Below are positions 51,336-60,562 of a stretch of 64,000 bases of DNA, in pieces. The stretch covers positions 3,211,261 through 3,275,260 of the forward strand of contig NC_041002.1 in NCBI RefSeq assembly GCF_004193775.1, in the 5' to 3' direction. This stretch comes from Glycine soja (lineage: Eukaryota; Streptophyta; Magnoliopsida; Fabales; Fabaceae). The translations under genes were made by a program, and so were the position numbers. The stretch's first letter is position 1. The number at the start of each line of letters is the position of its first letter. The notes beneath the pieces are model-generated. The model was not told where the DNA came from, did not search any database, and saw only the letters and a list, made by a program, of their open reading frames with translations.

Positions 51336-52152
51336 TAGGGGAGGGTATACAAATTGGTTCAGCCCATTTAAGGCCTAGTCCATAAAGCCCACATTTTATA
51401 CGAGTCGATAAATCCATTTTGTGAAATAAATGGACTTTTTTAAAATTTGTATCCAACCTACAAAGCTTGTGGATAAACGAACCAGTCCATAGGCCTAAAT
51501 TATTATTTTGATTTTTAAAAAATGTAAAATTATTGCAATTTTTTCTTTTATTTTTAGGCTATAATATAAGTTTTTTTTATCAGCTAAAAGAATATATTAA
51601 AAATGAGAATACAAGTAATCTTAACATAAAGTTCAAATAATCTTAAACATAATGTAAGATATCATGTCAGTGGAAAAATCAATGCACTATGAGCAATAAA
51701 CACCCTATAGGAACATTATAATTATAAGAAAAAAAAATCCAAAAACAAAGTATTCTATGAAAGATACCAATTTTTTTGTTTTTTTTTCTCAATCTCAACC
51801 ATGGAAAAGCAAAAGACACTGATGGGTTTGATTCTGTTGTTGTTGTTGTTTGCTTCGGATGTGAGTGTTAGGACTGGTGAAATCCATGGAAGATTTGTTT
51901 GTGACATTTGTGGGGATTCTTCTCTTAGACCTGAAGAGGGAAGACCATGTTCTTGAAGGTTTTCCCCTTTCTCTCTTTTTTCAATTGGCATTTTCTCTCA
52001 CCTTCGACAGATCCACAAAGACCGTGGACTAAACGGCTCGGGCCTATAATTTAGGATTACTATGCGGGTTCAAAACAATGTGGTCTGTTATCCGCATGGC
52101 CCATAGACTTAACGGACCGGTCCACGGATCCGAGTTTGTATACCCACCCCTA
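51336..52152 (+). mobile_element. Non-autonomous hAT-type element, 817 bp
   Basis: The termini TAGGGGAGGGTATACAAA and, inverted, TAGGGGTGGGTATACAAA match at all but one position. GGAAATAG lies immediately outside both ends (51328-51335 and 52153-52160), an exact 8-bp target duplication, which is the hAT hallmark together with the TAGGG start. Excising the element and one target copy rejoins the Harbinger transposase reading. No transposase is encoded; the interior contains a short signal-peptide-bearing ORF at 51801-51956. Confidence 0.9.
51801..51956 (+). CDS. Small secreted-looking Cys-containing peptide inside the hAT element
   Basis: A 51-codon ORF with an ATG in good plant context (CAACCATGG). 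It begins with a basic then strongly hydrophobic segment (GLILLLLLLFASDVS, about residues 9-23) typical of a signal peptide, followed by GEIHGRFVCDICGDSSLRPE and ending in a PCS tail, with cysteines at 34, 37 and 50. The HGRFVCDICGD part recalls the N-terminal Cys motif of Ole e 1-like extracellular proteins; this is a tentative comparison from memory. The simplest reading is a first exon of a host gene captured by the element, now ending at a chance stop. Whether it is expressed is unknown. Confidence 0.4.
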   Translation: MEKQKTLMGLILLLLLFASDVSVRTGEIHGRFVCDICGDSSLRPEEGRPCS

Positions 52153-53339
52153 GGAAATAGGAATCTTCAATAGATGTTTCAACACTCTGGAGAAACTGTA
52201 AGTAGACATCTCCACAAGGTATTAATTGCTCTCCTTAAGTTGTTTATGGAATATATTAGGCCACTAGATCCTTTATTTCATGATAGTCATGTCAAAATAG
52301 AAAATGATACACAATATTGGTCATTTTTTAAGAATGCCATAAAGGCAATTGATGGTACACATGTTCCATGTGTGGTTACTCCTAGTGAGCAAGCTAGATT
52401 TATTGGAAGAAAGGGTATTCCAATATAAAATTGAATTCTTTTGTATCAGCTAGATGGAAAGGTACTGCTCATGATGCTCGAATCTTTGATCATGCTCTCA
52501 CAACTTCTAACATGAATTTTCCACACCCTCCTAAAGGTATTATTTTTTTGTATCACTACAATTGAATTCTATTCTCATTTAAATTTTATTTACACAAATT
52601 TTTACCTTTCTCAACAAGTAAAAATTATTTGGTAGATGCTTGCTATCCAACACCAAAGTGATATGTTGGTCCTTACATATGTGAACGCTACCTCTTTCCT
52701 AATTTTAGACGTAAATCTGGGTTTGCAAATAATAATGAAATTTTCAATTATTATCACTCTAGTTTAAAGTGCACAACTGAAAGAACTTTTGGAGTATGGA
52801 AGAATAGATTTACAATCTTGTGATGCATGCTTAAGTACAAATTTGAAACACGAGTGCAAATAGTTTGTGCAGTGATGACTATATACAATTTTATTAGAAG
52901 GAATGCTAAGAGTGATATTGATTTTACATGTTATGAAGATGAAAACATAAGCATTGACTCAAATGATAATTACCATAATATAGTTAACTTGGACTAAACT
53001 CAAGTTGTAAATGTCATTTCTTTATCTCTAATGGATCGTGTTCGAGATTCAATACGAGATGAAATTGTACAAGTCTTAAATCAAAATTAGTATTGTTATG
53101 ATAGGACAAAGTTGTGTTATATTAAGAATTATTGATTTTTTTGTCACTACTTTATAAACACATTGTTATGTTAATTTAGATTGCAAGTTTTTATTTAGGA
53201 GATACATTTTATTTCACAAGCTAATATTTTAATCAATAATTTTATTTTAAAAAAACTGGTTATAAACCTACCTATTTATTTTAAATTAATAATCAACATA
53301 ACAATATAATAATAAATAAGAATACACAAGACATGTACA

Positions 53340-53537
53340 AATAACTAAAACCCATTTTAGTAATTATATACTCAAAATTAATTTTGATTCAAAATATCCA
53401 AACAACATTCTCTTAAAAAAATTAATTTTTTGATATCTACTATCCAAACAAAAATCACGTTATCTTATAATCAATTCTATAAAATTAATTTTATTCATAA
53501 TTAATTTTGTGACTGTCAATCCAAACATGCACTAAAA
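53340..53537. mobile_element. Probable right end of the Harbinger element (or an abutting Harbinger MITE)
   Basis: The sequence ends GTCAATCCAAACATGCAC followed by TAA. Inverted, this is GTGCATGTTTGGATTGAC, a Harbinger-style terminus next to a TAA trinucleotide target. Two subterminal ATCCAAACAA copies (about 53397 and 53451) precede it. The matching left end was not found before 49795. Confidence 0.5.
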
Positions 53538-53859
53538 TACATGGATGGATGAAAGTTCAATTTTTTTTCTTATTTATCTTCACAAAACATAAGTGAAGGG
53601 TTACATTGCTTGATTCAATTATGCATTCGGGTTGCATTTGACTCCTCTAAAGTGAGGAATCTTAATTATTAATAAAAAATCAAAGGGATAGAATCTAACA
53701 AATCTATAATTTGCTGCGAATATGCATTATTTTATTATATTATCAAGCTTTACTTATCAATGGTTCAGATCTCTCATTTTTGGTTTTAAATTGAACTCCT
53801 TTCATTTTAGTTTTTAGAATAGCCAACTTGTTACACTTTCACATCAAATATAAAGTTAA

Positions 53860-54208
53860 GCATGTAGTATAAAAATAGGTTTGGTTTGCTTTAAATCAGT
53901 TCTTCAAAAAATTTGATCCAAATATGAGTATAAAATGAATAAATGAATTGAACCAAACCGAATTAAACTTAAAATAATTGAATTGTTTTGGAAAAATTTC
54001 CAACCCATCCACTTTATAAAACTAATCCATATATGAGTATAAAATAGATAGTTGAATTGAACTGAATCGAACAAAACCTAAAAAAACTAAGTTGTTTTGG
54101 AAAAAAACCCGAACAAATCCAATTTTAAAGGAATTGCTTTTATAAAATAGTTTGAAAATGGATCGGTTCAAATTTTTTTAAAAAAAATTAATTTTTGCAC
54201 AACCCTAA
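53860..54208. mobile_element. hAT-like MITE remnant with 110-bp internal tandem repeat
   Basis: The right end reads ...TTTTTGCACAACCCTAA, whose inverse TTAGGGTTGTGCAAAAA is a hAT-style terminus; no matching left end is clear. Within it, ATCCA.ATATGAGTATAAAAT recurs at about 53916 and 54025, each followed by TTGAATTGAAC-like sequence and TTGTTTTGGAAAAA. Confidence 0.45.
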
Positions 54209-54403
54209 TTTTCTCTTATATTAGGTTAAATTTATTAAAAATTATAAATTTTGATAAGTCTCATAACATGTGTGATTTTCAATCAAATTTAGACAATCTT
54301 AGAGAGACTATTGATAGCATTTCTCCCCACTTTATTTGTCTTCATAACATGATAATATCTCAATTTATGAGTGGCCTCAAAAATTTTTTAAAGCAAATTG
54401 GAA

Positions 54404-55073
54404 TTGATATTGGCCCTCTAGAATTGCTCTTGAACCTATCATGAATGCGTAAATACCAAAATGCCCTTTTCTTTTTTTTCCTCCCATATTGGCACCCAAC
54501 CCACCCTTTTTGTCAAACCAACGGAATCATGATTCCGTTGTGTTACATAAATTGTTACATGATGGAATCACGATTCCATTGTGTTGCAAATTCGTCTCAT
54601 AACGGAATCACGATTCCATTGTGTAACATGAATTGTGGCAAAATGGAATCATAATTCTATTGTGTAATAATTTATGTAGCTGAATCATATTTTCGTTATG
54701 CATTTTTTTCCAGAAAAAATGTACAGTGAAAGTTTGATTCCATTGTATACTGTGCAATAAAATCATATTTCTATAACACTTTCTTAATTGATCTACAATT
54801 ACATAACAAAATTGTGATTCCATTGTATAATTTTTCACATGCCCAACTACACAACAAAAATGCACTTCTTCTGTCTAGTAGGGGTGTAAAAAAATAGTGC
54901 AACGGAATCATAATTTTGTTGTACAATACAAATGTGATTATGTTGTATGTTTTTTGCATTTTACTAATGTAATGAAAGTGTGTTTCCCCTGTGCATTATG
55001 AAGAAATGTATCTTTGAAATTTGAAAATGTTAGTAGGGACTAAAAGCAACGTGGTAGGAGGGGCCAATAGCAG
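54404..55073. mobile_element. Palindrome-rich TIR element, copy B
   Basis: The left end TTGATATTGGCCCT and inverted right end CTGCTATTGGCCCC parallel the ends of copy A (39390-40529). Inside, the palindrome-like unit GGAATCAYGATTCC.TTGTG is repeated in direct order starting at 54523, 54564, 54604 and 54645, a period of 40-41 bp, then continues in more decayed form to about 54940. A second GGGACTAAAAGCAA just before the right end (55035-55048) suggests a duplicated terminus. Non-coding. Confidence 0.6.
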
Positions 55074-55241
55074 CCTCAAAACAAAATTCCTTTTATTTAT
55101 TTTTTTGTCCTCATGGGCCTTTTTGGTTGTGGACAGAGAGAGTAACCCATTTGATTAGACCCAGCCCATAAGGCATGCCCTTCCTTCCTTCTCTCTCCAC
55201 AGCAAAGTGAGAAAGTGTTGCTGTGTTGCAGAGCACAAGAG

Positions 55242-55833
55242 GTGGCGGTGGCTGCAAGGAAAACCATTCAAATAGCTTCCGCTGCCACCAGAACCCTCCT
55301 CTCTCGTCGATCTTCATGTCCCACTAAGCTCAATGGACTTGCCTTTTCTTATTCTTCTCCTCAGAAACGTGCCCTCTCTTTTTCCCGGTAAAAATCACTT
55401 CTTTTTTTCACGGAACCTTCATTTTGGCTCTGCCCCTTTTGTTTCACTCTACTGTGAAGTATCGAAATGGATAAAATTTTCAATTTTTATGGTTTCTGTT
55501 TAGGCTTCCGGTGCTGTTGGTTGGTGCGCAAGTGTCTTTGACGCCGTTGCATAGTGCTACTGCCTCTGCCATGTTCACTTCTCTGCTTTCTCTGCATAAC
55601 ACTAACTGGGGTTGTCTTTCAGAAGGTACCCCCCTTTTTTTTCTTCACATTTTGGATGGATTGACTTGCACTATAAGAGTTGCTCTGACATTTCATTTTA
55701 ATTGTTAATGTCATTCATTTAATCTTAATAACCCCATTTTTGGATTACCAACATGGGGAAAATGTAATATAGAATAGGTATGATGATGATGCCTTGCAAT
55801 TTTGTTTGCTCTTGCATTTCAGGCATAAGATAG
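55242..55833 (+). CDS. NFD6-like small mitochondrial protein, start codon altered
   Basis: Resembles plant NUCLEAR FUSION DEFECTIVE 6-like proteins, short mitochondrial proteins of about 90-100 residues. Exon 1 (55242-55387) encodes AVAARKTIQIASAATRTLLS followed by an Arg/Ser-rich presequence. Exon 2 (55504-55625) encodes RLPVLLVGAQVSLTPLHSAT, then ASAMFTSLLSLHN, then NWGCLSEG; PLHSATASA and the W..L.EG end are the family signature. Introns are GT-AG. A short last exon giving Gly-Ile-Arg-stop from acceptor 55821-55822 is plausible; a more distant alternative at 58261 exists. At the expected Met the sequence is GTG (55242-55244), and no in-frame ATG lies between it and the upstream stop at 55152. 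The gene may start at a non-AUG codon, use another first exon, or be a recent pseudogene. Confidence 0.65.
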
Positions 55834-58289
55834 TGATCATCCTAACATAACCATTTTTTAATTTTTCTTCAAGAATAATATTCTTTTGTAAATTTGATTG
55901 ATAGGCTCTAGATTAACTTCTTTATAAGCACTTATGGAAGAAATATCCCGAGCTAAAATCAACTTGTGCAATGCAGCTTTTGGAGAAGTTAAAGGAGAGA
56001 GCATCTATAAACGTTAAATGCATTTGTGGATTTTAACTTATGGAAAAAAAAACTCAATTCATTTACCCTCTTATTTTCTTCTTTTAGAAGTGTTTATGGG
56101 GAAGTTTATCCGAACAAGACCTTAGTCACTAAACTTGCCTTTTCTTGTCACTGGGAGCAGTAAAGTTGTAATGGTCTTTTCACATGATACTTCATACTTG
56201 CGTTTATTTTCTGATTAGTTTGTTTGTTATCAGTTTACAGCTATTAATCTTGATTTCATTAGCAACTGCAGTTGGTGAAATGGTTCTCAATTAATAATGT
56301 TAGACGGGTGTAAGTCTCAGTTTTATTCGATTAGAGCACATTTTGTTTTAAATACTTTGGTGGGCACATTTTGGCTTTCAACTTCTACTTCCTTAGTAAG
56401 AAACTATGTAAGTTGCTAGCATGGGTCTTGGATAAATCACGGTTATGCATGGGATGATTGGAGAACCAAGGGGCATTTGAAATATCATTTTCATGCTGTG
56501 CCCTGGCAGATATGGGCAAATTGAGTGACAAATAAGTAAAATTTGAGCCTAAAGGAGTTTGTTAATTAACGTTGGCTTGATTAAAGTGAGTTTATGGAAT
56601 CAATTTAATGCCATAAGGAAAAACAGATGAAATTTGAGAGATCCTATTGCTTGCCAAGTGAAGAAACAATTAGAAATGGCATTATATTGCCCATGCTAGT
56701 GTCAAGGAGGAGATCTATAGCAACACCTGCGCCATAATGACAATATTCACCTAAGAGTCTGTTTGTGCATTTGTGAAGGGGGGGGGGGGGGGGGTTGCTT
56801 AATCTAAATGCTATTGTAAAACACTTGAAAACTGAGCTAACACTAGTTTGCATTGAAGAAAAATCCTAATCAAATGGATTGAAGACTTTTCTGAGGTATT
56901 GTTTATAATAATTTCTATTAATTTAACTAAATTAAGGTAAGAGGCTTACACATTGTTTTGTAGCTCCCCTAATTTACAACTAAGCCAAATTGAAGAGAAG
57001 GTTGGCTTGTAATTGTATTATGACAAAGTACGTATGGCAGGCTGCACCTAAGTCTATTCTAATTTTCTGAGACAAGTGTTTAACGCTAACCTTATGAACA
57101 GGATTTCACTAGAATGTTTAGTTAACAGTTTATGCTACATTCTATTTCTAGCTGTTCTTGACCAATATAGCATGAAGTTTAAACCCGGTGTATTGATAAA
57201 ATAACATCAAGACCAGTATTTTGTCTGCTAGTATCTGTTTGAAAGTGTTTTTTTTTCTTCTTCTTTTGCTTAATAGTTAGATGCCTTTTATCAGCTTCTA
57301 ATGTTTTTCTTTAGATAATAGCAAAAGTTGCTTCTTTGTAAAAAAAATTTATGGAGCCTATCATCATAATACTTATGTTGCTTCAATGATCAATATATAT
57401 ATATATAGTGTTGATAGGATTTCTTTTTGAAATTGTCCACCGTAATCTTGTAAAAAATGAAAAAAACAATATCATTTTGAATATGTTTTTTTTGACATAT
57501 TTCTCTATTCATTTCATTGATAATTTGATATATAGATTGATGTCAATTTTGTGTTGGGTGTTTTAATTCTCTAGTGTTCCCCTGAGGTTGATACTCCTAC
57601 CCAGTGGCAATTAGCAGTATCATTGGCCACTGGATGGCTGCTTTATGAATTTGATTGCAGAATCTAATTATAGAAATTTAATGTTACCAAAAAACTTGGG
57701 ATACCTAAGAAACCTCCTTTTATACTCGAGAACCCTGACATTTACTTTATGTTGTTACAGGTTTTGCAACAACTCTATAACATGCAAATGATACTTCCAG
57801 ATACCATTAGGTGCAGGTTTTGTTTCAGTACTTGTTTCTAGTAGGTTCTGCCATTAATTAATAATGTAAATTGATTAATTTTTCTCTATCTTTTGAGAGT
57901 TGAGACTGTCACAATGTGTTGTTGTCCTGCTGACATTTACGAGGTGATTGTGCTGTTCAAGCTTTTGGAAAGATCAGTCTATTCAAGATAGTATATAGTT
58001 AACCCTTCAATTTGGGAAAAATTTCCTTGTAAAATGTATGCCAGATTTTGAAGTGGTTTTATTTTGCATGAATCTTCAATTGAATTTTTTATTATGTCAT
58101 GTGATCTCCTTTTGTCATTCTGTGACAATTATGAATTTCTTTTTGTCCATATCTATATGACATTTCATACATCGCAAATGCGTGCTACATCCTAGACTGC
58201 ATGATCACCATTCTTTTGGTTCCACAAGAACTTGTGTATATTCTTGCTGAATGAATTATCAGGGCACAAATTGAAAAAGTAGTTCATGT
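55834..58289. other. DNA downstream of, or intronic to, the NFD6-like gene
   Basis: No known protein fragment found. It contains a 17-G run (56778-56794) and a GT/T-rich composition like that of plant introns. An AG at 58260-58261 could serve as an alternative 3' splice site that would add His-Lys-Leu-Lys-Lys-stop to the NFD6-like frame. Confidence 0.4.
56778..56794 (+). repeat. Poly-G run of 17
   Basis: Seventeen consecutive G residues, the second such run in the window. Confidence 0.9.
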
Positions 58290-59155
58290 TGCACAATTTT
58301 TGTTTAACTCTTGGATTGATCTTTGGTAGATTATATTATCATATGAACTTTCCACACAATATCATTCCTCCCCCAACTCTCTCCCCTATGAACCTCGCCA
58401 TTGTCGGAGACTCTCCATCGACAACAACTATTGCCTCTCCTTCGCCTTCTCTAACCGCCTGTCATTTGTTGTTGTCATGCAACCCAACCCTTTTGACTCC
58501 CTCACCGTGCAAACGAACCAAATTTACTCCCTCACAGACTTCAATGATACCTTGGACGACCTTCGATGAATACTACAACTTTCCTTCCTTTCTTCACTAT
58601 GGTTGTTGCCACGCATTTCTCCTTCGTCATCAACGGTGGCTGCTACGACTCAATGATGGCGAGCCGTTCCTCATCACGTCATCATGGTTGACCATCGCGA
58701 TGACGTCGTTACTACATGTTTCCCTTTCATCGTTGTCTATTTCTCTTCGCTTCCCCTCAATGTTCGTTTTTTTCTCACTCGCAAACATATTTGGGCCAAG
58801 GGTTAAGATCAAGAGCAACAACCATCGCAACAGGAAACCCAGATTTGGGCAAGGCTCTGATAGTAAGAGCGTGCGGTTATAGGAAGAGCTCATGATCAAT
58901 GTTGTTGTGAAGCGGAAGTGATGAAAGCTTGGTTTTGTGCATATGTTGTAGTGATGAATTTGAAAGAAAAAAAGTGACTGTCGAAAAATGCTTTGGGCGG
59001 TGGCATACAATGGCTAGGCAAAGAGAGGTGGATGCACCATGGAGGTTGCAAGAGAGGGAGGAGAAGATGAAGAAAGGGAACATTTTAGTCTGGGAGGGTG
59101 TATAATAAACTTTTGCACCAAAGATTGATCTAAGGCTAAAAAAATTTGTGCACCA
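58290..59155. mobile_element. TIR element with about 60-bp terminal inverted repeats
   Basis: Left side: TGCACAATTTTTGTTTAACT followed by CTTGGATTGATCTTTGGTAG and ATTATATTATC. The inverted right side reads TGCACAAATTTTTTTAGCC, TTAGATCAATCTTTGGTGC and TTTATTATACACCCTCCC. The two agree in order over about 60 bp. The interior is C/T-rich and markedly GC-richer than the flanks, as in Mutator-like elements carrying captured gene pieces, but no known protein could be read from it. Target duplications are unclear. Confidence 0.5.
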
Positions 59156-60314
59156 TACACAAATTTACATACGTGACCATTGTAACTTGTGTCTTAAATC
59201 CATTCATGATGTAAATCTTCTATGCAAGTTTCTAGCACAATATCGATAAGCTTAGGCGAATAAATGAAAACACTTAGTTCTATAGAGATGAATTTAGAAG
59301 TGGTTTCATGTGTATACCAATCTTCAACTTATACGTAGACTACACAATTTTCGCACAATTGTTTATGATTTGGGTTGAAGCCTTGAAATTTTTTTGATAA
59401 GCAGTGTTGACTTTATTTACCACTTTCGTATTTCCATGTTTTTCGGTTGCCTTCAATTATGTTGACATCAAGTAGATAATGATTAAAACCATCAGATTCA
59501 AATAAGAAGGTGCAGCGCTTGTTTTCCATCATGTATTTCTGAATCTTGCTATTTGGTACGAATGTTACTCGTGAAATTTAACTTTATCCAATAAGGTTTC
59601 TCCATTGGAAAATGCTTAGTGGTAGGAATTTGTGTGGGACAAAGATTGCGTACAAATACATGAACTTAAAATATCTCTAGTAATACATGAACTTGTGGGT
59701 TCTTGTTTCGTGTAAAATGATCTTGTAATTAAAATACGCAGGAGGGAAGAATTTGTACCAAATAGGATTATCCATCCATCATCTATTGTTCTCTAGGCTT
59801 CGAAAATCAAAAACTAAAACCGTCTTATCTAGTCTGCAAGGGCTCAGTCATTACTTAAAAAAAAAGGCTTAGTCTTCCAACATTAAGCTCCTTGTTACTG
59901 TTAGACTTAGGAGTGAGACCCATAATAACATGACTGATGATATATAGACATTCATATATCATAAATACTTATTTGATATTTTTCCTTTTTCTTTACTTCT
60001 ATATTTTTATTATATCATATCACCTATCATCGTATTTATATATATCTCTATTTTCTCTCTCAAGAAATATCATAAGGATATCTATGCATCTTTATCCTAA
60101 TAATATATTCAAAAGTCTTTGTTTTACCTTTGGATGGATTGTATCGTTTATGTTACTTTATACACATATTTCTATCTTCCTTTCTCCTTTCTACACAATG
60201 AAACAAAAGGAAAAAAGAATTATAAAATCATCTCTTTTTATTTTTTCATATTCCTTTCCCTTTATTTTCTTTTCTAAATTAAACATACCCCTAAGATTTG
60301 TTTGTTTCTTAATT

Positions 60315-60318
<4 letters not shown>
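59156..60318. other. Intergenic DNA without recognised genes
   Basis: AT-rich. The stretch ending TAAATTAAACATACCCCTA near 60293 looks like the end of a repeat family. The long frame across 59937-60440 is low-complexity and runs into an AT repeat. Confidence 0.4.

Positions 60319-60378
<60 letters not shown>
60319..60378. repeat. (AT)n microsatellite
   Basis: About 60 bp of uninterrupted AT repeat. Confidence 0.95.
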
Positions 60379-60380
<2 letters not shown>

Positions 60381-60384
60381 CTTA

Positions 60385-60562
60385 GTTATACTTTTTGGTC
60401 TCTCAAGTATTGTCATTGTGTAATTGACCTGTGCAATTGACCTTCGCGTTCTAATTGTGCTAATTAAGTCCATCAAATATGTAATCTTTTAGATTTTAAT
60501 TGTGTTAAATGAGTCTTTTAGGTATTGTAATTGTGCAATTTTAGTTCTTTAGATATCACAAT
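60385..60562. repeat. Left half of a dispersed repeat split by an LTR
   Basis: It starts TATACTTTTTGGTCTCTCAA and contains several decayed copies of an ATTGTAATTGTGCAATT-type unit. The inverse of 63835-63885 (ATTACACTTTTGATCTCTCT, then AATATCACAATTGTGTAATT) matches its start, so both are probably the ends of one repeat interrupted by 60563-63755. Confidence 0.45.

Larger units (their letters stand above)
50998..53090 (+). pseudogene. PIF/Harbinger DDE transposase (ALP1-like), interrupted
   Basis: DDE-type nuclease of the Harbinger superfamily. The 5' part (50998-51335) gives HAWVQEVLQGHLIRCYEMFR and MEKNIFYKLCYELANQGL. A hAT-like element (51336-52152) then splits the frame. After removal of one 8-bp target copy, reading resumes with FQHSGETVSRHLHKVLIALL, FKNAIKAIDGTHVPC (first catalytic Asp region, IDGTH) and QARFIGRKG. 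Later pieces include WKGTAHDARIFDHAL, YLVDACYPTPK (second Asp region), PYICERYLFPNF, FNYYHSSLKCTTERTFGVWK (catalytic Glu region, ERTFGVWK) and MTIYNFIRRNA. Stops occur at TGA codons (for example in 52660-52665 and 52821-52823), and a deletion removes sequence after RKG near 52420. Not functional. Confidence 0.85.

Noticed and set aside
54517..54670. CRISPR-like regular repeats with spacers
   Set aside because: Eukaryotic context, palindromic units decaying into neighbouring sequence, similar rather than unique spacers, no cas genes, and the units lie inside a TIR element.
58286..58882. 198-codon open frame
   Set aside because: It begins outside and runs through a TIR element, is compositionally biased (Ser, Leu, Pro, Thr), resembles no family, and an overlapping frame is equally open on the other strand.
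59937..60440. 167-codon open frame
   Set aside because: Low-complexity Ile, Tyr, Phe and Ser translation of AT-rich DNA that ends in an AT microsatellite.
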